From Lujinxingia vulgaris (GTDB lineage: Bacteria; Myxococcota_A; Bradymonadia; Bradymonadales; Bradymonadaceae): a DNA stretch of 64,000 bases. The first letter of the stretch is position 1. Every line of letters starts with the position of its first letter. The position numbers and the translations under genes are program-made. This document shows positions 1-8,951 of the stretch, piece by piece. The notes under the pieces are model-generated. The model was not told the DNA's origin. It saw nothing but the letters and a program-made list of their open reading frames with translations, and made no database searches. The stretch spans positions 310,001-374,000 of the forward strand of contig NZ_VOSM01000002.1 of assembly GCF_007997015.1 (NCBI RefSeq), in the 5' to 3' direction.

Positions 1-987
1 GGCGATGAGCAGGTTGTCGTCCCACTGGGGGATGGCGCCCTGCACCGACGCGGTCAGCCCGCTCCAGGAGGCATCCGGGGGTTGTTGCACAAAGATCGGG
101 TCGGTGAAGGCTTCCTGGTTGGACTGGCCGGTGACCTCGGGCCAGCCGTAGTTTTGGCCGGGGATGATGCGGTTGACCTCGTCATTCTCATTGGGGCCAA
201 ACTCGGTGGCAAAAAGGCGGCCCTGGCTGTCCCAGGCCAGGCCCTGCACGTTGCGGTGACCCATCGAGTACACAAAAGAGCCCGCGGTGGGGTTGTCGTC
301 GGGGATCTCCCCGTCGGGGGTCATGCGCAGGATCTTTCCGGCCAGCGAGTCCGGGTCTTGCGCCAGATCGGGGCGCGCGGCGTCGCCGGTGCCCACGTAG
401 AGCATGCCGTCGGGGCCAAAGTCGATGCGGCCGCCGTTATGGATGCGTGACTGCGGGATACCCTCAAAAATGAGCTCCGGCTCGGCGCGGTTATCCGGGT
501 TAAAGCGCACAATGCGGTTATCCTCCTCGGTCGTGTAGTAGACGTAGAGGAGGTTGTCCTGAGCAAAGCGCGGGGAGTGGGCGATGCCCAGAAGTCCGCC
601 TTCGCCGGCGTTAGCGACGGGGAACTGGCGCAGGCGGCGGGTGCGTCCGTCAACGTATTCGCCGACGCGGCCGGAGTCGCGCTCGGTGAGAAAGACGCGA
701 TCGTCGGGCGTCACTGTCAGATCCCAGGGGGCCGCCAGATCGGTGGCGACGATGGAGGCTTCCCATTCGACCGGGTCGCGGGGAGGATCGGGCTCCTCCT
801 GGGGCGGCTTGTCATCGGGATCGCCATCGGGCTGACCATCTTCCGGGTCATCGGGGTCGGGCTCTTCCAGGTCGAAGTCGCCGGGGTCTTGAGGGCCGTC
901 AGCGGGCGCGTTGCGCTGGTTGGAGCAGGCCGCCGCGGACATAAGGAGCGCGATGAGCACACAGGGGAGAAGACGCCTGAACATCAT
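1..987 (-). CDS. PQQ-dependent sugar dehydrogenase-like lipoprotein (3' end outside window)
   Basis: Open to the window edge for 329 codons, so the C-terminus is missing. The N-terminus is a lipoprotein signal (ALLMSAAAC, lipid Cys at 21), followed by a 50-residue linker of Asp, Glu and Pro. From about residue 73 it matches the glucose/sorbosone dehydrogenase beta-propeller family: AAPWDLTVTPDDRVFLTER, then GGLLGIAHSPRF, IHNGGRIDFGPDGMLYVGTG and FATEFGPNENDEVN. Family members oxidise aldose sugars with a PQQ cofactor in the periplasm. Here the protein would be anchored to a membrane. The start is the first of two adjacent ATGs (987 and 984). It is divergent from the NRDE gene across about 200 bp. 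The substrate cannot be told from sequence. Confidence 0.85.
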   Translation of the reverse strand, partial: MMFRRLLPCVLIALLMSAAACSNQRNAPADGPQDPGDFDLEEPDPDDPEDGQPDGDPDDKPPQEEPDPPRDPVEWEASIVATDLAAPWDLTVTPDDRVFLTERDSGRVGEYVDGRTRRLRQFPVANAGEGGLLGIAHSPRFAQDNLLYVYYTTEEDNRIVRFNPDNRAEPELIFEGIPQSRIHNGGRIDFGPDGMLYVGTGDAARPDLAQDPDSLAGKILRMTPDGEIPDDNPTAGSFVYSMGHRNVQGLAWDSQGRLFATEFGPNENDEVNRIIPGQNYGWPEVTGQSNQEAFTDPIFVQQPPDASWSGLTASVQGAIPQWDDNLLIA

Positions 988-1188
988 AACCTCGGCAGCA
1001 CGAACGAGCGTTCGGGGAAGAGGAGAAGGGCTCGGGGGTTGATCCACGTGGAGAGAGCCTAAACAAGAGCGGTGAGATGTCCAAATCCGGCATCTTCGAC
1101 AAGGGCTGCGAGCACCGGGGATGTGCGATCGGGCCAAAAAAGCCGGGCGAACACACACGACGATTGAACGTAAGTAGAGGAGAGCGAT

Positions 1189-1923
1189 ATGTGCACGATT
1201 CTGATTGCGACGCGATGCGCGCCCGATTGCCCGCTCTTTGTGGTGGCCAACCGCGACGAGTCTTATGTGCGACCGGCCTCGTCGCCGGCGTTGCGGGAGA
1301 TCGGGGGGATGCGGGTGCTGGCGCCGCGCGATGAGCGTTCGGGGGGAAGTTGGCTGGGGCTCAATGAGGCCGGGATCTTCGTGGCGATCACCAACCGCTT
1401 TGAGGTCGAGCGGCGCCCGCACCATCGCTCGCGCGGCGAGCTTGTGTGGCAGTCGCTGGGCCGGGCAAGTGTGGAGGAGGCGCTGGAGGGCGTGCGAGGT
1501 CTTTCGCCCGCTGACTACGGCGGGTTTCATCTGCTGCTGGCCGACGAAACACGCGCGCAGGTGATCTGGAGCGATGGCGAGGTGTTTCGTGAAGAGGTGC
1601 TGGCGCCGGGGTATCACGCGTTGAGTGAGCGTAGCTTTGGGGCGGGCGCCTCAAAACGTCTGGAGCGACTCGCCAGGCAGCTTCCCGGGCAGCGACCGCT
1701 CAACGACGGGATGCGCCGAAGCCTTATTGAGGCGATGGCCTGGCGCGACGAGGAGCACCCCTTTGAGAGCACCTGCGTGCATATGCCGGAGCTCGATTAC
1801 GGCACCCGCTCCTCCACGCTTGTGGCTTTGGGGGAGCGGGTGCGCTTTGAGCACGCGGAGGGGCCGCCCTGTGAGGCGGATTATGTGAGTTACGCGGCCG
1901 AGCTTAAAGCGTTGGGGTTGTAG
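1189..1923 (+). CDS. NRDE (TANGO2-like) family protein
   Basis: 244 residues beginning MCTILIA, with the family-defining NRDE at residues 21-24. The invariant Cys2 next to the start Met is kept, as in other NRDE proteins, whose fold resembles N-terminal nucleophile hydrolases. A GSWLGLNEAGIFVAITNR segment follows, another family signature. The biochemical role of bacterial NRDE proteins is not settled. The eukaryotic relative TANGO2 has been linked to haem and lipid handling. The ATG has a GAGGAGA ribosome site 6 bases upstream. The gene stands alone, divergent from the sugar dehydrogenase and convergent with the acyl-CoA oxidase-like gene, with a 34-base gap. Confidence 0.9.
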   Translation: MCTILIATRCAPDCPLFVVANRDESYVRPASSPALREIGGMRVLAPRDERSGGSWLGLNEAGIFVAITNRFEVERRPHHRSRGELVWQSLGRASVEEALEGVRGLSPADYGGFHLLLADETRAQVIWSDGEVFREEVLAPGYHALSERSFGAGASKRLERLARQLPGQRPLNDGMRRSLIEAMAWRDEEHPFESTCVHMPELDYGTRSSTLVALGERVRFEHAEGPPCEADYVSYAAELKALGL

Positions 1924-1957
1924 TCCCGGTGCGGAAAGTCGGGCGTAGTGTGGGGTT

Positions 1958-4360
1958 TCAATCTCTGGCGATGCCGCGGGCGTGCTCGACCTGCGCATCG
2001 GCCGGAGCTTTGCCCTCCGAGAAAGCGATCGGGGCTGAGAGCAGCGTGTCGGGGATCTGGAAGGCGTCGACAAAGGCCACGGCGTCGGGGCGAAGCTCGG
2101 CGCAGAGGGTGTTGACGCGGTCGCGGATCGCGGCGGCTTTGTTGCCCTGGACGTAGCCGTTTTCCAAAAACCAGGCCATGTCCTTCTCGATGATGCTCAG
2201 GGCGAAGAGCTTACGAAGTTGGCTCAGCGCGCGGCGAAGCGCGGCGTCCGTGGTGTTTTTCTCAGCCTCAATGAAACACTCAAGCACGAAGCGCTCGACG
2301 TTGGCGTTGGCTACCGCGATGACGTGATCCTGGCAGTCGTTGAAGGCCTCAAAGCTGTCCATGCCCTTGTCGATGCGGCTCTTGATGCGGCGCGCCACCC
2401 CGGAGACCAGATCGCTCTCGCGGTAGCTCAGGGCGTCGAGCTGAAAGTCGGCGTCGTCGAGGTGCTCGGTGTCGGTGTTGCGGGTGACGACGGGGTTGGT
2501 CTCGGAGAGGGTGCGGGTGGCCTGACGTGTGAGCACCCGGGCCATGGTGAAGAAGTTGCCGTCGTTGAGCTCGTGGGCGTATTCGCCGATGCGGGCCTTG
2601 GCGACCTGCTGAAGCATGACCACGTTGGCGCCTTCAAAGGTCGCGAAGACGTCAACATCGGTGCGGATGGCGGCGATGCGGTTGAGCCAGAGGTAACCCT
2701 GGCCGCCGCAGGCTTCGCGGGCGGCCTGGGTGGCGCCGAGCGCGAAGTTGGAGGCGTAGGCTTTAAGCCCGGCGGCCAGCGCTTCGGTCTGGCGTCGATC
2801 GGGATCGACGCTGTTGTAGCGACGCGTGAGCTCGCGCAGCGCAAAGGTCAATGCGTAGGCGGTGGCGATGCGGGGCAAGAGCGCGCGCTGCTGCATGCGG
2901 TAGTCGAGCACCGGAATCTCGGGGGCGCCGGCCGGGCCGAACTGGCGGCGTTGATCGCTGTAACGGGTGGCAATGGTCAGCGCGGATTTGGCCGCGCTCA
3001 GCCCGCCGGCGCTCACGCCCAGGCGCCCGGCTACAAGCGTGCCGAGCATTGTGAAGAAGCGCTTGTTGGGGCTGGGAATGGGGCTCTCATAATGCCCCTC
3101 TTCGCTGACGTTGCCGTAGCGGTTGAGGAGGTTCTCGCGGGGCACGCGCACCTGGTCAAACCAGATGCGGCCGTTGTCGACCCCGTTGAGCCCCATCTTC
3201 AGGCCCTGATCTTCGATGCGCACCCCGGGCATCGGCTGGCCCTTCGCATCGCGGATGGGCACGAGCAGGGCGTGCACCCCGTGGTTGACGCCCTCGACGA
3301 TGAGCTGAGCGTAGACGGTGGCCAGGGTGGCGTAGGTACCCGCGCCGCCGATCCACTCTTTGCGGGCGGTCTCGGTAGGGGTGTGAATGATGAAGGATTT
3401 GGAGTCGGGGTCGTAGGTTGCGGTCGTCTCCAGGTCGCGTACGTTGGAGCCGCGGCCCATCTCGGTCATCGCGTAACACCCCTGAAGCTCCAGGCTGGCC
3501 AGGCGCGGCAGGTAGGTGCGGTGGTGATGCTCGGTGCCCATGAACATGATTGAGCCTCCGAAGAGGCCAAACTGCACGCCGAACTTCACCAGCAGGCTCA
3601 GGTCGAAGTGGCCAAGCGTCTCGAAGATCGCCAGGAACTCGCTCATATCGCGGGTGCCGTCGGCGCGTTTGTCGGGCACGCAGCGATCGCCAATGCCGGA
3701 GTCGGCCAGGGCTTTGAGCCAGGTAACGACGAGCTCGCGGTAGTCTTTGAGGGGAAGCCCGTCGGTGTATTCGAACTGATCGCCAGCGAGCAGCTCCCGC
3801 ACCATCTCCCGGGTGGCGCGATGGGGAGCGTCGAGGAGCTCGCCGAGCTTTTTCGGATCAAAGTCGAGGTTACGCGCTGGCAAGGTCGCCGAGGTGTCGC
3901 GAGCTTCGGGGCGAAGTTGTTCGGTGGCTTCAGTGCCCACGACGCCCAGGGCTTTTTCGATCTCGCGCAGCGAGGTGCGCAGCTCCTCGTTGGCCGGAGA
4001 GCCCTCGGCGGGAGGGGCGGCCAGGGCCATGCGCATGCCCAGCTCGGCCAGGCTGAGGCGCTCGTCGGTGGCCAGCGCGCCACCGTCGCGGTGCAGGGCG
4101 CGCAAAAGGTAGCGCAGCGCCACCGGACCGGGAGGGTTTTCGGGATCGAGCCAGCTGGCGAGGACCTCCTGATCCTCGGAGCTCAAACCCAGCATCTTCG
4201 TCATACGTTCGCGAAGCTCCAGGAGCTCGCGCTCGTGAAGCTCACCGTCGGCCCAGGCCACATAGATCATGGGCAGCAGGGGCAGGAGCTGGCGGGCGTC
4301 GAGCAGCGCTTGCAGCGCTTCCAGGTCGGGGTGCGAGGTGCCGGGTGTGGATGCAGACAT
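1958..4360 (-). CDS. Acyl-CoA oxidase/dehydrogenase-like flavoenzyme with N-terminal TerB-like region
   Basis: 800 residues from an ATG with GGAGG 4 bases upstream. The core (about residues 200-620) resembles peroxisomal acyl-CoA oxidases more than short acyl-CoA dehydrogenases: CYAMTEMGRGSNVRDLETTA, HGVHALLVPIRD, VPRENLLNRYG, ACGGQGY and the TFEG motif whose Glu (about 576) is the expected catalytic base. The reaction would be FAD-dependent alpha-beta desaturation of acyl-CoA in the cytoplasm. Residues 25-75 (MIYVAWADGELHERELLELR and what follows) look like a TerB-type helical domain, which is unusual in this family. The long C-terminus fits the oxidase C-terminal helical domain. Whether electrons go to oxygen or to ETF cannot be told. 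Confidence 0.88.
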   Translation of the reverse strand: MSASTPGTSHPDLEALQALLDARQLLPLLPMIYVAWADGELHERELLELRERMTKMLGLSSEDQEVLASWLDPENPPGPVALRYLLRALHRDGGALATDERLSLAELGMRMALAAPPAEGSPANEELRTSLREIEKALGVVGTEATEQLRPEARDTSATLPARNLDFDPKKLGELLDAPHRATREMVRELLAGDQFEYTDGLPLKDYRELVVTWLKALADSGIGDRCVPDKRADGTRDMSEFLAIFETLGHFDLSLLVKFGVQFGLFGGSIMFMGTEHHHRTYLPRLASLELQGCYAMTEMGRGSNVRDLETTATYDPDSKSFIIHTPTETARKEWIGGAGTYATLATVYAQLIVEGVNHGVHALLVPIRDAKGQPMPGVRIEDQGLKMGLNGVDNGRIWFDQVRVPRENLLNRYGNVSEEGHYESPIPSPNKRFFTMLGTLVAGRLGVSAGGLSAAKSALTIATRYSDQRRQFGPAGAPEIPVLDYRMQQRALLPRIATAYALTFALRELTRRYNSVDPDRRQTEALAAGLKAYASNFALGATQAAREACGGQGYLWLNRIAAIRTDVDVFATFEGANVVMLQQVAKARIGEYAHELNDGNFFTMARVLTRQATRTLSETNPVVTRNTDTEHLDDADFQLDALSYRESDLVSGVARRIKSRIDKGMDSFEAFNDCQDHVIAVANANVERFVLECFIEAEKNTTDAALRRALSQLRKLFALSIIEKDMAWFLENGYVQGNKAAAIRDRVNTLCAELRPDAVAFVDAFQIPDTLLSAPIAFSEGKAPADAQVEHARGIARD

Positions 4361-4597
4361 CAAACCTCCATCATCGTCAGTGTGCGAGCGGGCGCGGCGA
4401 AGGCGTGTGCGGGCCGCGTGTGCGCAACGTCAAAAGGCCTCGTGTGGGAGAAGCCCACAGGGGGCGAGGCCGGGGATCGCTTGGAGCATCGGCGAGCCTA
4501 AGCACCACCGGGGGTGGGGCGAGTGATTTTCGGCGTGTGCTCTTTCTATTTTGGGACGGTGGATCTATACCATGAAGCCTTACGCGGGAGGAGACGC

Positions 4598-4618
4598 ATG
4601 GCGAGGTGGAGCCGATGA
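4598..4618 (+). CDS. Possible six-codon leader peptide upstream of the histidine kinase
   Basis: An ATG preceded by GGGAGGAG opens a six-codon frame (MARWSR) whose TGA overlaps the kinase ATG as ATGA. Its own ribosome site is stronger than the one for the kinase. It may couple translation, or it may be chance; nothing else supports expression. Confidence 0.25.
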   Translation: MARWSR

Positions 4619-6714
4619 ACGAGTCAACCAGCGAGCTGGAGGGGCTGCGTAAGCTCTATGAGTTTACGAGGCATGTGCTGTCGGGCCAGGCCCGGGGCGG
4701 TGCGTTGCGACGTCTGGTCGAGGCGACGCGCGAGCTTACCAACGCCGATCACGTCTACCTCTTTACCCACCGCAATCAGGGGCTGGAGATCCGCGCGCGT
4801 GCCACCAGTGAGTACGGCGATGATCTCGGGGACAGCCACGATGAGGAGGGGTTCTCCACGAGCATCGTCAATCGGGTCTTTGAGAGCGGTCAGCCGCTGC
4901 TGGTCAACGATCTTCCCAACCACCCGGTGCTGGGCCGCGCTCCGTCGATTATGGAGTTGAGCCTGCGCAGCGCGATCTGCGCGCCCTATGCGATTGAGGG
5001 GCGTATCGCGGGGGTGATCTACGCCTCGGTGCATCGCATCACCGATGCGTTCACCGCCTGGCATCTTGAACTTCTGAAGGTGGCCGCCAGTCAGGCCGGG
5101 CTGTTGTTGAGCAGTGCGCTGGTCAGCGAAGCGTTACGGGAGAGTGAGGCGCGGCACCGCTCGGTGGTGGAGATGTCGCGCTCGGCGATTGTGGTCGTGG
5201 GCGGCGATGAGGTGCTCTTTGCCAATCAGGCCGCGCACAGGCTCTGGGGGATGAGTCCGCAGGACTTTGTGGCGAGGCGGCTGGCTGAGCTCTTTGATGG
5301 ATGGCGCTCAGGGGCGTACCTGGAGTCGGTGGAGCAGCGCGAGAGCGTGGAGAGCGCGGAGGCCTGGGCGGTGCGCGGCGATGGCAGCACGTTGAGCGTG
5401 GAGGCCAGCGCGCAGCCCATTGTGTTCGACGGGCGAGATGCGATGCAGCTGATGATCAGCGGGGTGGCCGAGAAGAAGGCGATCCTGGCCGAGAGGTTGC
5501 GCATGGATCGCCTCGTGGTCATGGGCACGATGGCCGCCACCGTCGGCCATGAGATCAACAACCCGCTCTCGTACGTGCACGCCAACCTCGACTATGCGCT
5601 CGAAGAACTCGATGTGTGGATGAGCGCGCGCGGCTATGATGACACAAGCCACGGGCTGGGAGAGGTCTTCGACGGACTGCGCTCGGCGCTGGAGGGGGCG
5701 GAGCGCATCCGCGGGGTGGTCGAGAGCATTCAGAGTTTCTCGGCGCTGGAGCGGGGGATGCCCTCGGCGACCTGGATCGATCAGCCGCTCTACTCCTCGG
5801 TGCGCATGGCCCGCGGGGAGATGGGGCCGCGCATTGAGATCGATCTTCAGCTCGCGTCGACCTCACCGGTGACGATGAGCCAGGCGCAGCTCGGTCAGAT
5901 CTTTATGAACCTGCTGATCAACGCAGCGCACGCGCTCAGTGATGCGTCGGTGCCGCAGCCCCGCGTGGTGGTGCGATCGCGTCAGGAGGGCGACTGGGTC
6001 TGGGTGGAGTTTGAGGACAACGGGCCGGGCATCGATGAGGCGGTGCTTCCCCACGTCTTTGAGCCCTTCGTCACGACCAAGGAGGCTTCACGCGGCACCG
6101 GGCTGGGGCTGGCGATCTGCCACCAGATCGTGGCCGATTGCGGCGGGATCATCACCGCGGAGCGCGGGGCAGATGGTGGCTGTTTGATGCGACTTCGACT
6201 TCCGGCGGCCAGCGACCCGACCACGCAGATCTTCGAGGTGTTTGAGAATGAGGGGGAGAGTGAGCGGCGGGGAAAGGTGCTGGTGGTTGACCCGGACCCG
6301 ACCATCGGGGCCAGCCTCAAGCGGGTGCTTCGCGCCCAGCACGACGTCGATGTGGTCACCGACGTGGAGGAGGCCACCCGTGCACTGGGGCGCGCGATGC
6401 CGGAGTACGATGTGGTGCTCTGCGATGTGCGCCTTCGCGGCGGCGCGGGCCTGGAGACGGTGCAGTGGGTGCGTCGGCACGCGCCCCGTTACTGGCAGCG
6501 GTTGGTGGCGATGACGGCCAGCGCCTGCTCGAGCTCGCAGCAGCTGATGCTCGATGAGTTGCCCAATCCCTGGTTGCGTAAGCCCTTCGAGCTTGCCAAT
6601 TTGCGCGGCATCGTCGCCGCGCTGGTGACGGCCAATGAGGAATCGCGCGCGCGCGAGCAGGCCCGGCGACTCTCCGGGCCGCGCGTTGAGGCGGAGCGCG
6701 ATGGCGAGAGCTGA
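4615..6714 (+). CDS. Hybrid sensor histidine kinase (GAF-PAS-HisKA-HATPase-receiver)
   Basis: 699 residues, cytoplasmic, with no membrane segment. In order: a GAF-like domain (about 10-175), a PAS domain (about 180-285), HisKA with the phospho-acceptor His312 in VGHEINNPLSYVH, a HATPase domain with N box NLLINAAHAL, G1 EDNGPGID and G2 TGLGLAIC, and a C-terminal receiver with Asp604 in DVVLCDVRLRGG and Lys656. Signals would be sensed inside the cell and passed from His to the attached Asp; no DNA-binding output is present. I chose the ATG at 4615 (GAGGTGG, 5-base spacing) over the GTG at 4606. The next gene, 77 bases on, is an SspB-like adaptor. Confidence 0.93.
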   Translation: MNESTSELEGLRKLYEFTRHVLSGQARGGALRRLVEATRELTNADHVYLFTHRNQGLEIRARATSEYGDDLGDSHDEEGFSTSIVNRVFESGQPLLVNDLPNHPVLGRAPSIMELSLRSAICAPYAIEGRIAGVIYASVHRITDAFTAWHLELLKVAASQAGLLLSSALVSEALRESEARHRSVVEMSRSAIVVVGGDEVLFANQAAHRLWGMSPQDFVARRLAELFDGWRSGAYLESVEQRESVESAEAWAVRGDGSTLSVEASAQPIVFDGRDAMQLMISGVAEKKAILAERLRMDRLVVMGTMAATVGHEINNPLSYVHANLDYALEELDVWMSARGYDDTSHGLGEVFDGLRSALEGAERIRGVVESIQSFSALERGMPSATWIDQPLYSSVRMARGEMGPRIEIDLQLASTSPVTMSQAQLGQIFMNLLINAAHALSDASVPQPRVVVRSRQEGDWVWVEFEDNGPGIDEAVLPHVFEPFVTTKEASRGTGLGLAICHQIVADCGGIITAERGADGGCLMRLRLPAASDPTTQIFEVFENEGESERRGKVLVVDPDPTIGASLKRVLRAQHDVDVVTDVEEATRALGRAMPEYDVVLCDVRLRGGAGLETVQWVRRHAPRYWQRLVAMTASACSSSQQLMLDELPNPWLRKPFELANLRGIVAALVTANEESRAREQARRLSGPRVEAERDGES

Positions 6715-6791
6715 CGTCGGGGGGCGCAGGACATCGGGTCGGATAGGTCCATTCGGCCCCAACTTTACGGGTTCATACGAGGAGTGTGCAG

Positions 6792-7424
6792 ATGAGCGAG
6801 CGCGACGATGAGTTGATGGGGAAGGTTCGCAGGCTCTTTCCGGTGCAAGACTCCAGTGAGGAGGGAGGCGACGACTCCGAGGGCGCTGACGCGGCTGAAG
6901 AGGCACGCGATGAGGACGCGCCGACGTCTTCCGATGATGTCGATGATGTCGATGATGTCGATGATGTCGATGCCGATGGCGGGGCCGGGGTGGAGGAGGA
7001 TGCCGAGGACGACGCAGAAGATGTCGATAATGTGGTGCGTCTTCCCTTCGGGCGTCAGGACACCCGGCGCTCACCCGCGCCGAACCAGCCCAAAGCCCCC
7101 GACGATCCCCGCGCGGCGGCCAAACTCGCGCTCTTCTCTCGCCTCATCGAAGAGGGGATGGTGATGGTCACGCTCGACCCGCGTGTCGATGGGGTCGTTG
7201 TGCCCTCGCGTTTTCTGGGTCAGCCGGAGCTTCGGTTGAACTTCTCCCATAACTTCCACCTGGCCGACTTCGACTACGACGGCCAGGGGGTGCGCGGCTC
7301 ACTCTCGTTTCAGGGCAAACGCTTCTTCTGCGACATTCCCTGGGCGGCGATCGATATGCTCTACGCCCATGAGACTGGCGAGGCCTATGTGTTTGAGCCG
7401 GTGATCGGCGGGCCGAAAGGCTAA
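6792..7424 (+). CDS. SspB-like ClpXP adaptor with acidic N-terminal extension
   Basis: 210 residues. The C-terminal part (about 115-200) resembles stringent starvation protein B: VMVTLDPRVDGVVVPSRFL, LRLNFSHNFHLADFDYDG, FFCDIPWAAIDMLYAHETGE and a closing FEP. SspB delivers ssrA-tagged and other substrates to the ClpXP protease. In known SspB the tail that docks to ClpX is C-terminal; here the unstructured part is at the N-terminus and strongly acidic, with a DDV tripeptide repeated four times. The start is the ATG at 6792, 7 bases after GAGGAG; an upstream GTG at 6786 is less likely. Assignment rests on motif resemblance, so adaptor activity is inferred. Confidence 0.75.
   Translation: MSERDDELMGKVRRLFPVQDSSEEGGDDSEGADAAEEARDEDAPTSSDDVDDVDDVDDVDADGGAGVEEDAEDDAEDVDNVVRLPFGRQDTRRSPAPNQPKAPDDPRAAAKLALFSRLIEEGMVMVTLDPRVDGVVVPSRFLGQPELRLNFSHNFHLADFDYDGQGVRGSLSFQGKRFFCDIPWAAIDMLYAHETGEAYVFEPVIGGPKG
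6933..6968 (+). repeat. Four tandem copies of a 9-bp unit inside the SspB-like gene
   Basis: GATGATGTC is repeated four times without change and encodes Asp-Asp-Val repeats in the acidic N-terminal tail. Copy number could change by slippage without shifting the frame. Confidence 0.9.
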
Positions 7425-7466
7425 AGATGTGAGTTTTAAGGGGGGCCAGACGACGCTGTGGCCACG

Positions 7467-8063
7467 TCAGCGGGCTTCGGGCTCTTGAGGCGGGGGTGTC
7501 TGCTCAAAATGCTCGCGGACCTCTTCTCGGGCCTGCTCGTCTTCGGGGGGCACCATCGTGTAGCGCACGCAGAGCGACATCGATGCGCTGATGCCGACCA
7601 GGATGGCGGTGATGAGCGCGGCCTGCTTCCAGGACATGGTGTCGCGTTGCTCGATCATGCCGAGCTCTTTGAGGAGCTCGGCCGAAGGCGTGTGCTGCGG
7701 TGAGAGATCCTGGCAGCGGATGGCGAGCTGGCGAGCCTGCTGGCGCAGCGCGATGTCGCCTGAGGCTTCAAAGCGGCGGGCGTAAAGGCTGGCCAGGAGC
7801 ATGTGCGCCTCCAGCCGCACTGGCGAGAGAAGCACCGCCTGGCGAAGATGTGGCTCGGCCAGCTCGGGGGCGTCCTGGGCGAGGTGGTCGCGGGCCCGGG
7901 CGGTGGCCTTGAGCGCGCGGGCGTCGGCCTGCTCGGAGATGTCTGCGTCGAAGCCCGCGTCGATAGCGAGCTGGCGAAGCGTGTCGGCGTCGGGAAGTTG
8001 TGCGTCGTCGGACCAGCGCGCTTCGGCGCGCGCCAGGTAATCGTCGATGGGGTCGGGGGTCAT
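7467..8063 (-). CDS. TPR-like protein with C-terminal membrane segment
   Basis: 198 residues, unrecognised family. Residues 1-60 are helical and charged. Residues 60-135 look like one or two TPR units (AEPHLRQAVLLSPVRLEAHM, LLASLYARRFEA). A hydrophobic helix follows (WKQAALITAILVGISASMSL, about 145-167), with a short Pro/Glu-rich tail. It is last in a minus-strand cluster, 35 bases after the amidotransferase. It shares its layout (short helical head, TPR, one membrane helix) and local similarity with the larger protein encoded at 8952-10307, so the two are probably diverged paralogues. No good ribosome site is visible at the start. Function unknown. Confidence 0.75.
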   Translation of the reverse strand: MTPDPIDDYLARAEARWSDDAQLPDADTLRQLAIDAGFDADISEQADARALKATARARDHLAQDAPELAEPHLRQAVLLSPVRLEAHMLLASLYARRFEASGDIALRQQARQLAIRCQDLSPQHTPSAELLKELGMIEQRDTMSWKQAALITAILVGISASMSLCVRYTMVPPEDEQAREEVREHFEQTPPPQEPEAR

Positions 8064-8098
8064 GGTCGGTGTGCCGCAGGAGGTGGGGAAGGGGAGGC

Positions 8099-8878
8099 TC
8101 AGCGATCGCTGGTTTTGAGCGCGCGGCGCCCCTCGATGTGCAGGGAGACGTCGGCGACGAAGGCCTTGAGCAGGCCGCAGGCATGCGGGCTGGGGCGGTG
8201 GATGCGCTCGGCGTAGGCCATGGCTTCTTCGAAGGTCTGGCCCTCGGGTTTGTAGTTGTTGAGGTAGTTGCGAAAGCGGTCCAGGTTTCCTTCGCGCCCC
8301 AGCTCCGGGTGAAACTGGGTGGCGATCACCGGCCGCCCCCGCACCCTGACCGCCTGATACACGCAGCGCTCGCTGGCGGCCAGGTGCACCAGCTCATCGG
8401 GAAGCGCAATCGCGCTGTCATTATGCCCGAGCTGCGCATCAAAGACTTCCGGGAGCTCGCCAAAGAGCGGGTCGTTATGCCCCTCCTCGGTCAGTGTGAT
8501 GGGGAAGGTGCCCAGCTCGGCGCGCGCCGGATCGCGCTCCAGCGTGCCGCCCAGCGCCTGCACGATGGCCTGAAAGCCGAAGCAGGACGCGAACATCGGC
8601 ACGCGGGCCTCGATCACCTGGCGGGTCAGATCGAGGAAGTCCTGGTGCCAGTCAAAGCCTCCTTCAACAAGCGAGAAGGCGCCGGCGCCGCCGACCATCA
8701 CCGCGTCATACCCCTCCCGGGGGAAGGTGTCGGCCGGGGTGGTGGCGATGTTGAAGGTGGCAAAGGCCTCGACGCTTAAGTCGCACTGGGTCGCAAAGGC
8801 CTCCAGCTCATGGCGAGCCATGGGGTCGTCGGCGGTGCGGGCCTGGATCAGGAGGATACGGGGGGAGCTGCGGGGCAT
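8099..8878 (-). CDS. Class I glutamine amidotransferase-like protein
   Basis: 259 residues. Fold and motifs match class I GATases: VMVGGAGAFSLVEGG near residue 60, the nucleophile elbow with Cys in MFASCFGFQAIVQALGG, and the His-Glu pair in VIATQFHPELG. Such enzymes release ammonia from glutamine, or are related gamma-glutamyl hydrolases; stand-alone members act on small amines or feed a partner synthase. No synthase is next to it. Translation probably starts at the ATG at 8878, where family similarity begins; ATGs at 8947 and 8944 are possible, but none has a clear ribosome site. It lies between two paralogous TPR/membrane proteins. Confidence 0.88.
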   Translation of the reverse strand: MPRSSPRILLIQARTADDPMARHELEAFATQCDLSVEAFATFNIATTPADTFPREGYDAVMVGGAGAFSLVEGGFDWHQDFLDLTRQVIEARVPMFASCFGFQAIVQALGGTLERDPARAELGTFPITLTEEGHNDPLFGELPEVFDAQLGHNDSAIALPDELVHLAASERCVYQAVRVRGRPVIATQFHPELGREGNLDRFRNYLNNYKPEGQTFEEAMAYAERIHRPSPHACGLLKAFVADVSLHIEGRRALKTSDR

Positions 8879-8951
8879 AACGCGAGGCTTGGGCGAAGGG
8901 GGGATGAGGTCGGCCAGGGAGGGAGCCGCTTGCGACCTCATCATGATCAGG

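Noticed and set aside
2219-3553. A 444-codon open frame on the plus strand inside the acyl-CoA oxidase-like gene
   Set aside because: It is the complement of a gene with clear family motifs, has repetitive Gly/Val-rich content and no ribosome site. High GC gives long false frames on the opposite strand.
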